The position numbers were made by a program, and so were the translations under genes. 5,643 nt of DNA. Origin: JBDNJM01 sp041687755. Lineage in GTDB: Bacteria; Planctomycetota; UBA1135; GCA-002686595. This document shows positions 1-5,643 of the stretch, piece by piece. How positions within the stretch are numbered: the first letter of the stretch is position 1; each line of letters begins with the position of its first letter. The DNA lies in the NCBI GenBank assembly GCA_041687755.1, contig JBDNJM010000151.1, positions 1-5,643 of the forward strand, read 5' to 3'. The notes beneath the pieces are model-generated. The model ran no database searches. It was not told the DNA's origin and saw nothing but the letters and a program-made list of their open reading frames with translations.

Positions 1-36
1 GCATAGCGGCAGGGAAGCTCCCGAGCCGGTGAAAAC

Positions 37-50
37 GTGCCTGGCACCGT
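37..50 (-). terminator. Small palindrome just downstream of the S41 peptidase gene; possible terminator or REP-like repeat
   Basis: GTGCC-T-GGCAC at 37-47 is a perfect 11-base palindrome. Read on the minus strand it lies about 25 nt after the stop codon of the peptidase gene and is followed by TTTT, as a weak intrinsic terminator would be. The stem is short, about 4 to 5 bp plus ACG/CGT flanks, and the U-tract is only four residues. It could equally be a dispersed REP-type palindrome. Nothing else is recognisable in 1-72. Confidence 0.3.
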
Positions 51-72
51 ATCCTTCCCCCCGCCCGGACGC

Positions 73-2262
73 TCAGCGGGTCTCGACGTCGGGCGCGATG
101 CCGATGCCGTGGTGCTGTGAGCCGTCGTGCTTCAGGACGCGCATGCCGGTGAAAATGGCGCGGAAGCCGCCCGGCAGCTCGAGGATGTTGATGTTGCCGT
201 TGGTGCCGGCGGTGCGGGCACCCTCGATGGTGCCGAGGTCGTAGGCTTCGACGATGGCCATGCAGGACTCCGCGTAGCTGATCGCGCGTCCGTCGGTGAG
301 AAAGGTGTGCGTGCCGCCGACCTGGAGCTCGGAGGGGCGGATGTTCCAGCCGGGGAAGCGCGTGAACTCACGCACGGGCTCGCCGTCGGGGCCCAGGCGG
401 GTGACGACGGGGAGCCACCACTGGGGGCTTGTCAGCGGCTCCGGGGAGAGGTGCGGGAACAGCGCTTGGAAGTTGACGCCCGAGGGGTAGCCGCGCATGT
501 CGAAGGTGACATGCTTGGCTTCGGCGAGGTCGGGGAGCGCGCGCTTCCAGGCCTCCTCGTCGATTCGTGTGAGGTCGACGTACCAGCGGCCGTCGCCCTC
601 GTCGGTAACGGTTTCGGGGCGCTCTTCCTCGGGGACTTCGACGCCGTACTTTAGGTCGGTGGCGAGCCGCGTTCCGTCCGGCTTGACGAGTTCGAGTGCC
701 GCGGACGTGCCGTAAGGACCGCGCGTGAGGCGTCGCATGGCCGAGTACTGGATCCAGCCCTCGGTAGCGCCCGAGATCTCGGCGCGCAGTTCGGAGACGC
801 GTTCTTCGACGGGACGGCCGTCCAGGACAACGACTCGATCGCCGGGCTCGATGCCCGCTTCGAGCGCGGCAGGGCCCACCGCGAGGACTTGTGGGACGCC
901 AGCGCTCCACTGGAACAGCAAGGGGAGCGCACCGGAGTCCGGGTCAGCGGCATGCGACACGAAGCCGTGGCCGTCCTGAAGCTTCGCGACGAGGCGTCGC
1001 AGAACGCTCAGGGCTGCGGCGGTGGCGGGCGCCTGGGCGGCGGCCTGCAGGGCGGGGCGCAGCTCGGTGTCCCAGTCCACGTCCACGACGTCGAAGTACG
1101 GGTAGGCGAGGTCGAGTGACGTCCACAGATCGATCGTGGCGGCCAAGCGAGTCGTGCGGTCGGCGGGGTCGAAGCGGAAGCCGTCCGGGAGGTGGGGCTG
1201 GTGGTCCTCGTCGGTCGCGGGCCACGCTTCGCGCCTGGTGCCCCAGAGGGTCGTGGGCAACTGCAGGTGCAGGTCGTCGCCGAGCTGCAGACGCGCCGGG
1301 TCGGCGGGCATGCGCCAGCCGGCTTTGGTCGCGTCTTCGAGCTTCTCGCGGTCGCGGCTGCTCGAGTAGACGCCGCCGCCGCCGTGGGCGGAACCCAGGC
1401 CGACGTGGCGATTGTGGACCAGTCGCAGCTTGGAGGAGGGCTCCGGCGCCTCGAGCCCGGGCACGGGACGGAGCGAACCGTCGGTGGAGAAGCGGGCGGT
1501 CGGGGCGATGGGGCCGAACAGCTCGCTGAGGACGAAGGCCGTGCTGGCGGGGTCGTCGACCTCCTCCAGCGCGAGCACCCCGGCGGCGATGACGCTGTGC
1601 CAATCGACCTCGGCAGCGGCGTCGCTCGGGTGGAACCAGCGCACGGCGGCGCTGGCTTCGGCGAGCTCCACAAGGCGCTCCAGATACTCGGGCGACAGTT
1701 CGGCGGGCGGCGCCGGAGCCCAGGCGTCAAGATCGATGGGGCGGACGTCGATGCGCACGTCGTCGAACTCCGCCGCGCCTTCACCCATCAGCATGCAGCC
1801 CAGGGTGATCGACTTCGCGTCGTAGTTCACCAGCAACGAGATCTCGCGCTCGTCCCACGTGCTCGAGGTCACCGGGCGGTCGCCACAGTTGTCGAGGAAG
1901 CCCATGGCGCCCGACTCGAGGCCGACCCGCAGCCAAGGTTGGGCTCTGCCGCCACCTTCGGCGCGCGCAGAGTAGGTGACCGTGATGATGCGGCCGCGGA
2001 GAGGCCGGGCGTCGATGGTCTGCACGAGGTTGCCGAAGCCCTCAGGATTCTCAGGGCTCTCGATGCGCGCGTAGAACTCGCCCTCGGGTGCACCCTCTGC
2101 GGAACCTCCGTCGTGCACGCTCACCGAGTAGCCCGCGTCGCGAAGGATCCCGGGCAGGAGCCAGCCGATGGGGTCGGAGTCACGGGGCCCGGCCTCGAAG
2201 CCGGGGTTGATGAGGAGGTCTTGAGTGGGGAGGCCGAGCAGGCAGAGGATCGCGAAGAGCAT
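73..2262 (-). CDS. Exported S41-family (C-terminal processing/tricorn-like) serine peptidase with N-terminal beta-sandwich domain
   Basis: This is a 729-residue protein. Residues 1-13 are a short hydrophobic export signal without a basic n-region. The stretch from NPGFEAG (19-25) to about 175 resembles the carbohydrate-binding-like beta-sandwich found on secreted enzymes, with C126 and C156 a possible disulfide pair. A helical region with RWFHPSD (208-214) follows, as in S41 proteins of this kind. LQDGHGF (428-434) carries the conserved His. A PDZ-like segment, about 455-535, contains IEPGDRVVVLDG. The catalytic core ends with DGRAISYAES, where S662 is the likely nucleophile with E665 three residues on, then GARTAGTNG (681-689) and a terminal GIGIAPDVET. 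Ser, His and acidic positions all appear intact, so it is probably active outside the cytoplasm; the substrate is unknown. ATG at 2262 is the only plausible start: an in-frame TAG lies at 2290-2292 with no alternative start between. No Shine-Dalgarno is visible. The stop is TGA. Confidence 0.9.
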   Translation of the reverse strand: MLFAILCLLGLPTQDLLINPGFEAGPRDSDPIGWLLPGILRDAGYSVSVHDGGSAEGAPEGEFYARIESPENPEGFGNLVQTIDARPLRGRIITVTYSARAEGGGRAQPWLRVGLESGAMGFLDNCGDRPVTSSTWDEREISLLVNYDAKSITLGCMLMGEGAAEFDDVRIDVRPIDLDAWAPAPPAELSPEYLERLVELAEASAAVRWFHPSDAAAEVDWHSVIAAGVLALEEVDDPASTAFVLSELFGPIAPTARFSTDGSLRPVPGLEAPEPSSKLRLVHNRHVGLGSAHGGGGVYSSSRDREKLEDATKAGWRMPADPARLQLGDDLHLQLPTTLWGTRREAWPATDEDHQPHLPDGFRFDPADRTTRLAATIDLWTSLDLAYPYFDVVDVDWDTELRPALQAAAQAPATAAALSVLRRLVAKLQDGHGFVSHAADPDSGALPLLFQWSAGVPQVLAVGPAALEAGIEPGDRVVVLDGRPVEERVSELRAEISGATEGWIQYSAMRRLTRGPYGTSAALELVKPDGTRLATDLKYGVEVPEEERPETVTDEGDGRWYVDLTRIDEEAWKRALPDLAEAKHVTFDMRGYPSGVNFQALFPHLSPEPLTSPQWWLPVVTRLGPDGEPVREFTRFPGWNIRPSELQVGGTHTFLTDGRAISYAESCMAIVEAYDLGTIEGARTAGTNGNINILELPGGFRAIFTGMRVLKHDGSQHHGIGIAPDVETR

Positions 2263-2357
2263 GGCAGGTCCGGGGTGCGGGGTCTGGCCCTACTGCTCCC
2301 CGGGACGCGCTTGCTTCCAGGATTTTTGAGCGATTTCGGAGCGGGTCGCTCTCCCTG

Positions 2358-2370
2358 GGCCCGAAGGGCC
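2358..2370 (-). terminator. Short GC hairpin right after the DUF454 gene
   Basis: GGCCC-GAA-GGGCC can form a 5-bp stem with a 3-nt loop, starting two bases after the TGA of the DUF454 gene on the minus strand. No U-tract follows. A second inverted pair, GAGCGA/TCGCTC, lies a little further down (about 2328-2352) and is followed by AAAAAT on the minus strand, which is not terminator-like. This may be an mRNA 3' structure or chance in GC-rich DNA. Otherwise 2263-2357 holds nothing recognisable. Confidence 0.2.
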
Positions 2371-2372
2371 GA

Positions 2373-2804
2373 TCAGAGCCGGCGTTCCGACAGCCGCGCC
2401 ACGAACGTGAACACGCACGCGCCGATGACCAGCAGCATCGCGCGCAGGGGCCAGACGTTGAGCACGGCGATCGAGACGGCGAACGTGAGCACGATCACGA
2501 TCAGGCCGCGGCGCTTCGAGCCGGGCGGCAGGCTCTTGTCCTCGTGCCACTGGCGGATGACTGGACCGAAGATGCGGTTCGAAAGCAACCACGCATGCAG
2601 GCGTGGGGACGAGCGCGAGAAGGCGAAGCCCGCGAGCAGCAGGAAGGGCGTCGTCGGCAGGCCCGGTACGACGATGCCGACCGCGCCGAGGGCGGTGCAC
2701 GCGATGCCCAGCGTCCAGTAGGCCGCCCGGGCCGGACGGCTGGGGAGGGCGGGCGGAGCGCCGGCTTCAGGTTGCGGCTGAGGGGTGGACGGGTCGGCGG
2801 ACAT
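2373..2804 (-). CDS. DUF454 (YbaN-like) small inner-membrane protein
   Basis: This is a 143-residue membrane protein. The first 25 residues are Pro/Ala-rich and probably cytoplasmic or disordered. The family signature follows: GAVGIVVPGLPTTPFLLLA (40-58), then FSRSSPRLHAWLLSN (62-76), FGPVIRQW (79-86) and a basic PPGSKRRG. This order, a GxVGxxLPGLPTTPF loop followed by a SSPRLHxWL helix, is characteristic of DUF454. Hydrophobic segments lie at about 29-46, 48-63, 100-116 and 119-136, suggesting two helical hairpins. The molecular function of the family is not established. ATG at 2804 gives the complete domain and a usual family length. No clear Shine-Dalgarno precedes it. It lies 240 bp downstream of the thioredoxin-like gene, separated by the palindromic element, and 110 bp upstream of the peptidase gene, all on the same strand. 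The stop is TGA. Confidence 0.9.
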   Translation of the reverse strand: MSADPSTPQPQPEAGAPPALPSRPARAAYWTLGIACTALGAVGIVVPGLPTTPFLLLAGFAFSRSSPRLHAWLLSNRIFGPVIRQWHEDKSLPPGSKRRGLIVIVLTFAVSIAVLNVWPLRAMLLVIGACVFTFVARLSERRL

Positions 2805-2862
2805 CGACCGGTAACCCTGGTTCCTGGGGGCCTCGGATGGAAGGGGCTACCCGCCAGGCTGG

Positions 2863-3048
2863 CCAGCCCGCGTTGTTCACCAGCCTGCATCGAGTTCGCC
2901 CCCAGCCTCGCCCCTGGACGCACTTTGCGCGCGCGGCTGTCCTCGACGACCCGCAGAGGGGTCGCCTCCGGTAGCCGAGCTCGCAAAACACGCGCGGGGG
3001 CGAAGCTGGAGGCAACCTCGACACAGCCTGGCAAATAATCCGGGCTAG
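2863..3048 (-). repeat. Imperfect palindromic element of about 186 bp (MITE-like or structured RNA)
   Basis: The two 90-base arms, 2863-2952 and 2959-3048, are inverted copies that align without gaps at 63 of 90 positions by manual comparison. The centre is a perfect small hairpin: CGACCC, a 6-nt loop, then GGGTCG (2947-2964). The right arm overlaps the end of the thioredoxin-like gene and provides its TAG stop (3045-3047). No conserved protein is encoded; open frames across it are low-complexity Arg/Pro/Ala shadows. In a minus-strand transcript, 13 of the 27 mismatches become G-U pairs; in a plus-strand transcript only 4 do. It therefore folds better in RNA co-transcribed with the flanking minus-strand genes. 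It may be a decayed non-autonomous transposable element, a 3' UTR structure, or both. The terminal motif CTAGCCCGGATTATT recurs at 5267. Confidence 0.75.
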
Positions 3049-3536
3049 AGCAGCTCGCGGATGCGCTTCGCCTGCAGTTGCTCAGGGCGCCCACGCCACG
3101 CGACCCTGCCCTCGGCGTCGATCAGCAGGGTCGTGGGGTAGGCCTGGATGCCCATTGCACGCAGCGAGCTGCCGTCGGGGTCGGAGACGACCCACCCGGG
3201 GAGCTCTTTTTCGTTGAGGAACGCCTCGACTTCCGCAACGCTCTCCTGGGTGACGTTCAAGAACACGACGTCGTCGTTGTAGAGCTGGCGATACATCTCC
3301 TGCAAGCGCGGCACGGCGCTTCGGCAGGCGGCTCACCAGCTGGCCCAGAACTCCAGGACGACGACCTGGCCCTCGAGGTCGGCCCACTCGAGTCCGGCAC
3401 CCGCGGGCCCCTGGACGAGATGCTCTAGCCCCAGCGGCGTCGCGGTGGCGCCGAGGTCGGGGGGGCTGCCGCGCTGGCCGAGGCGGGTGGCGGCGAGCAG
3501 TCCGAGGCCAATAAGGAGGGTCGGGACAGGTCTCAT
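3045..3536 (-). CDS. Probable selenoprotein: TlpA/ResA-like thioredoxin-fold protein with UGA-encoded Sec in a UxxC motif
   Basis: Reading through one TGA (3333-3335) gives a continuous 163-residue thioredoxin-fold protein. Residues 1-19 (MRPVPTLLIGLGLLAATRL) are a signal peptide or membrane anchor. ADLEGQVVVLEFWASW (52-67) is the typical TlpA strand leading to the redox site. The TGA is codon 68 and C71 follows, giving WASW-U-AAC where relatives have WCxxC. The cis-Pro loop AYPTT has P134, and the strand LLIDAEGRVAWRG follows. The likely role is an envelope thiol/selenol-disulfide oxidoreductase; the partner is unknown. The frame is otherwise undamaged, and the only stop falls exactly on the nucleophilic Cys. 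A SECIS-like hairpin starts four nt after it. ATG at 3536 was chosen because it places the signal peptide at the N-terminus; ATG at 3629 would add 31 unlikely residues. No Shine-Dalgarno is seen; a C7 tract touches the start codon. The true stop is TAG. A TGC-to-TGA mutation or sequencing error remains the alternative. Confidence 0.8.
3299..3328 (-). promoter_or_regulatory. SECIS-like stem-loop directly downstream of the in-frame UGA
   Basis: On the minus-strand mRNA, CCUGC (3328-3324) pairs with GCAGG (3303-3299). A 2-nt CG bulge on the 5' side follows, then AAGCGC (3321-3316) pairs with GCGCUU (3309-3304). The apical loop is CGUGCC (3315-3310). This gives 11 Watson-Crick pairs with no mismatch. 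The loop begins after 17 nt of spacer from the UGA and has G at its second position followed by U. Bacterial SECIS elements, bound by SelB, are described as a stem just after UGA, with the loop about 16-37 nt away, a G in the first two loop positions and a 5'-side bulge. The hairpin lies within coding sequence, as is usual in bacteria. Confidence 0.72.
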
Positions 3537-3720
3537 GGGGGGGTGTGCTTTGGGCAGGAGGTAGGAACTTCCTTTCGGCGGCCCGGGCACCCAGGGTTTA
3601 ACCGGGGTCGGAACTTCTGTTACGGCCATGTAAACGGATACGCCGAATCCCTGGCAGATACCCTTCCCGAGGGACGTTCAACCTGCTGGCCCTGCCGCCG
3701 TTGCCTGCCACAGACTCTCG

Positions 3721-5266
3721 ATGAGCAGCTCCCAGCCCTCTTCCGCCCCGGAGTGCCTCGATGCGGCGCTCTCGGTCTACCCCGAATATCTCGGCGCGCT
3801 GATGCGCGGCGAGGAGGGCGGGCTTGCCTAGTTCGCGAGCGAGCGGCCCGAGATGTAGGACGAGCTGCTGTCGATCCACATCGAGGTCGGGCAGATCGTG
3901 CAGCGCGAGGGGCACCGCATGGCGCTGTTCGCGCGACTGGCGGAGCGCTACGGGCGCCCGGTGCCGGAGCCGGCCGGGCTGGACGATCCGGAGGGGGGGG
4001 CGGACGCGGGCGGCGCCCAAATGGGCGGGCGCTACCGGGTCTAGCGCAAGATAGCCGACGGCGGCATGGGGTCGATCCTGCGCGTCTGGGAGGAGGACCT
4101 GCGCCGGCATCTCGCGATGAAGGTGGTGTTGGGCTAGGAGCGCGGCGCGGAGCCCCGCTCGAAGCGCCAGCCGACCGAGCAACAGATCGCGCGCTTCCTC
4201 GAGGAGACGCAGGTCACCGGCCAGTTGGACCACCCCGGCATCGTGCCTGTTCACGAGCCGGGGCTCGACGCCGAGAGCGGCGTGTTCTTCACGATGCGGC
4301 TGGTGCGCGGCCGTGAATTGCGCGAGGCGATGCGCGCTGCGGCCGAGCGCGCCAACGCCTGGACGCCCACGCGCATCATCGCGACGCTGCAGCGCGTGTG
4401 CGAGGCCATGGCCTACGCGCACTCGCGCGGCGTGCTGCATCGCGACCTGAAGCCCGCGAACATCATGGTCGGGCGCTTCGGCGAGACCTACGCCATGGAC
4501 TGGGGCCTGGCGCGCGTAATCGGCAGTTGGGACACCAAAGACATCCGCCTGGCGGGCGAGCCGGCGAGCCAGGAGACGGAGATCCGGTTCTACCGCAAGG
4601 ATTCGGGCGACACGGACTCCGGGCTGCTCACGATGGACGGAGACGTCGTCGGGACGCCGGCGTACATGTCGCCGGAGCAGGCGCGCGGAGAGCTGGATGC
4701 CACGGGCCCGGCCGCGGACGTGTACTCCGTCGGCGCGATGCTGTACGAGCAGCTGGTGGGGCACGCGCCCTACTCGCCGCGGTGAGAGAAGGCCTCGGGC
4801 GTTGATCTTTGGCGTCGGCTGCCGGACGGCCCCCCGCGCGAGTGCTCGAGCTGGCGCCCAACGCCACGCCTGAGCTGGCTGCGATCACGGAGCGGGCGAT
4901 GGAGCGCGATCCCCGGGCGGCGTTACGCCGACATGTCGGCCATGGCCGAGGATCTGCGCGCGTACCTCGAGAATCGCGTCGTGCGGGCGTATTGCTTGGG
5001 GACCCTGGTGGCGCTTGAGAAGTGGATCGGTCGCAACCGCAGGTTGAGCGTGGCGGCGGCCGCCCTGGTCGTTCTGGGGCTCGGCTCGCTGGTGGGCCTG
5101 AGCGTGCTGCAGGGGCGGCAGGCGCGCGAACGAGGCCGGTTCCTGGAGGAGCAGCAGGCGATCGCGCTCGTCTCAGCAGCGCCGGAGTCGCGCAGCCTGG
5201 ATCCACGGCTCGAGCCGTGAGCTCACGGCCTGGCTGGAGTTCGAGGTCGATGCCGAACTGGAGGAC
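3721..5266 (+). pseudogene. Degenerate, 3'-truncated planctomycete-type serine/threonine protein kinase
   Basis: From ATG 3721 one frame encodes a recognisable kinase interrupted by TAG at 3829, 3856, 4042 and 4135, and TGA at 4783 and 5218. The N-terminal region, about codons 1-60, is the short helical segment common in planctomycete kinases. The kinase domain runs from GRYRV (103-107): glycine loop IADGGMG, catalytic lysine in AMKVV, helix-C glutamate in FLEETQ, HRDLKPAN from codon 240, DWGLA replacing DFG, and GTPAYMSPEQA. All catalytic residues survive. A membrane segment (VAAAALVVLGLGSLVGL) and a charged, likely coiled-coil stretch follow near 5050-5160. Homology also jumps frame near 4830-4835 and back near 4911-4914, then again before ELTAWLEFEVDAELED (5219-5266). 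Homology stops at the repeat at 5267, so the usual long C-terminal region is missing. It is divergent from the selenoprotein gene. An open 388-codon frame antisense to it (3598-4764) is a shadow. Confidence 0.87.
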
Positions 5267-5287
5267 CTAGCCCGGATTATTCACCAG
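5267..5287 (+). repeat. Second copy of the palindrome's terminal motif, at the break point of the kinase gene
   Basis: CTAGCCCGGATTATT followed by CACCAG matches the outer end of the palindromic element: 19 of 21 bases against its right arm (reverse complement of 3028-3048) and 17 of 21 against its left arm (2863-2883). Similarity ends there; the following bases do not continue either arm. The motif starts exactly where kinase homology stops. It could be the terminal inverted repeat of a mobile element or a dispersed genomic repeat. Confidence 0.65.
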
Positions 5288-5376
5288 TAGCAGGGCACGC
5301 GGGACGTGGCTGATTCGTCCAAGTGGTTGAAGAAAAAACCCAGACCAACCAACCAGCCCGCGCGGGTCCAATATTC
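5288..5376. other. Non-coding stretch between the repeat motif and the IS end
   Basis: No coding region is supported. It holds a 10-base perfect palindrome CCCGCGCGGG (5357-5366), a short ACCAACCAACC run (about 5344-5354) and an A6 run near 5331-5336. It is less GC-rich in the middle than the rest of the window. It is probably remnant mobile-element or repeat sequence belonging with the motif at 5267. Confidence 0.4.
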
Positions 5377-5643
5377 GGCTCTCCTGCCTCTTTAGTGGGT
5401 GCCTGACGGTGTCGTGAAGGCCGGGGTAACCTTCACGCCTCCGCAGCACAGGAACAGCATTGCGATGAGGGCGCGGGCGGAGTGGAAACCGTAGGCCCTC
5501 CCGGTGATGGTTCGGATCTTGCCGTTGATGCCCTCGACCCTGCCGTTGTTGCGTCGCGTCCTGATGTACTCGAGGATCCCTTCGAGGTGCTCCTCGATGG
5601 TCTTGGTCGCACGTGCGAAGTGGGCAAGCCCGCTGGTCTTGGC
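5377..5643 (-). mobile_element. ISL3-family insertion sequence, one end (continues beyond the window)
   Basis: The transposase fragment identifies the family. Reading inward, the likely element end is GGCTCTCCTGCC at 5377, because ISL3-family terminal repeats commonly begin GGCTCT. This places the transposase stop only 9 bp inside the 12-base motif's boundary region. The 8 bases outside it, CAATATTC (5369-5376), would be the target duplication, and ISL3 elements typically make 8-bp duplications in AT-rich targets. The other end is not in the window, so the boundary is unconfirmed. Confidence 0.55.
5392..5643 (-). CDS. ISL3-family transposase, C-terminal fragment (5' end outside the window)
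   Basis: The frame enters from the right edge of the window without a start and encodes 83 residues before a TAA stop. The fragment contains IEEHLEGILEYIRTRRNNG, then RVEGINGKIRTITGRAYGF and HSARALIAMLFLCCGGV. The NNGRVEGINGKI block is the region around the final catalytic Glu (E37 of the fragment) of the DDE transposases of the ISL3 family (IS204/IS1001/IS1096/IS1165 group), followed by the usual aromatic YGF and the short hydrophobic tail with two adjacent Cys. No stop or frameshift is visible in this portion, so the element may be intact. Its orientation is opposite to the kinase remnant. Confidence 0.85.
   Translation of the reverse strand, partial: AKTSGLAHFARATKTIEEHLEGILEYIRTRRNNGRVEGINGKIRTITGRAYGFHSARALIAMLFLCCGGVKVTPAFTTPSGTH

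Noticed and set aside
1192..2721. Long plus-strand open frame of 509 codons opposite the peptidase and DUF454 genes
   Set aside because: It is antisense to two genes with clear conserved motifs, and its translation is compositionally biased (Arg, Gly, Ala, Val) with no recognisable domain. High GC content leaves such shadow frames open.
2501..3094. Open frames crossing the palindromic element on both strands
   Set aside because: No conserved domain is seen, they are Arg/Pro/Ser-rich, and similar pseudo-frames appear on both strands because the element is palindromic.
3333..3629. Stand-alone 98-residue protein ending at FWASW
   Set aside because: It stops inside the thioredoxin redox motif and its continuation is in the same frame immediately downstream. 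It is the N-terminal half of the UGA-containing gene, with an over-long start.
3630..3720. Promoter pair in the divergent intergenic region, for example TTTACA on the minus strand
   Set aside because: No -10 hexamer lies at a normal spacing from the TTTACA, and no matching pair was found on the plus strand.
3598..4764. Minus-strand open frame of 388 codons opposite the kinase
   Set aside because: The plus strand carries all kinase motifs in order. The antisense product is low-complexity Arg/Ala/Leu/His. TAG on the plus strand reads as CTA here, so those stops do not interrupt it.
4783..4785. TGA in the kinase as a second selenocysteine codon
   Set aside because: It falls in a variable loop after PYSPR, not at a Cys position. 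It lies beside further frameshifts and four TAG codons, so ordinary decay explains it.
1..5643. CRISPR array, tRNA or rRNA gene
   Set aside because: No regularly spaced direct repeats, cloverleaf or conserved rRNA segment was recognised by eye.

Overview
The window is high-GC DNA that reads most like a member of the Planctomycetota. The main reason is a decayed serine/threonine kinase of the planctomycete type: DWG in place of DFG, a GGMG glycine loop, a short helical N-terminal region, and one membrane segment after the kinase domain. The S41 peptidase with an N-terminal beta-sandwich and the scarcity of Shine-Dalgarno sequences fit this, but the phylum is an inference.

Layout, left to right. 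1-72: the 3' flank of the first gene, with a small GTGCC/GGCAC palindrome. 73-2262 (minus): an exported S41-family peptidase. 2373-2804 (minus): a small DUF454/YbaN-like membrane protein. 2863-3048: a non-coding imperfect palindrome of about 186 bp whose right arm supplies the stop codon of the next gene. 3045-3536 (minus): a TlpA/ResA-like thioredoxin-fold protein that looks broken by one in-frame TGA. That TGA sits exactly where the first Cys of the CxxC motif should be (WASW-TGA-AAC). 3537-3720: a 184-bp divergent intergenic region with no convincing promoter. 3721-5266 (plus): the kinase pseudogene, with four TAG and two TGA codons plus frameshifts. 5267-5376: a copy of the palindrome's terminal motif and non-coding sequence. 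5392-5643 (minus): the C-terminal end of an ISL3-family transposase that runs out of the window, with a probable element end at 5377.

The main result is that the thioredoxin-like gene is probably a selenoprotein with a U-x-x-C redox motif. A gene caller would split it into two fragments or drop it. Immediately after the UGA the mRNA can form an 11-bp stem with a 2-nt bulge on the 5' side and a 6-nt apical loop, CGUGCC, beginning 17 nt past the UGA. This matches the usual description of a bacterial SECIS element. The rest of the gene is intact, unlike the kinase beside it.

The three minus-strand genes share a direction but have gaps of 240 and 110 bp, so a tight operon is not evident. No Sec machinery (selA, selB, selC, selD) is visible here. 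The right third of the window is a decaying or rearranged zone: a broken kinase, a dispersed repeat and an IS.
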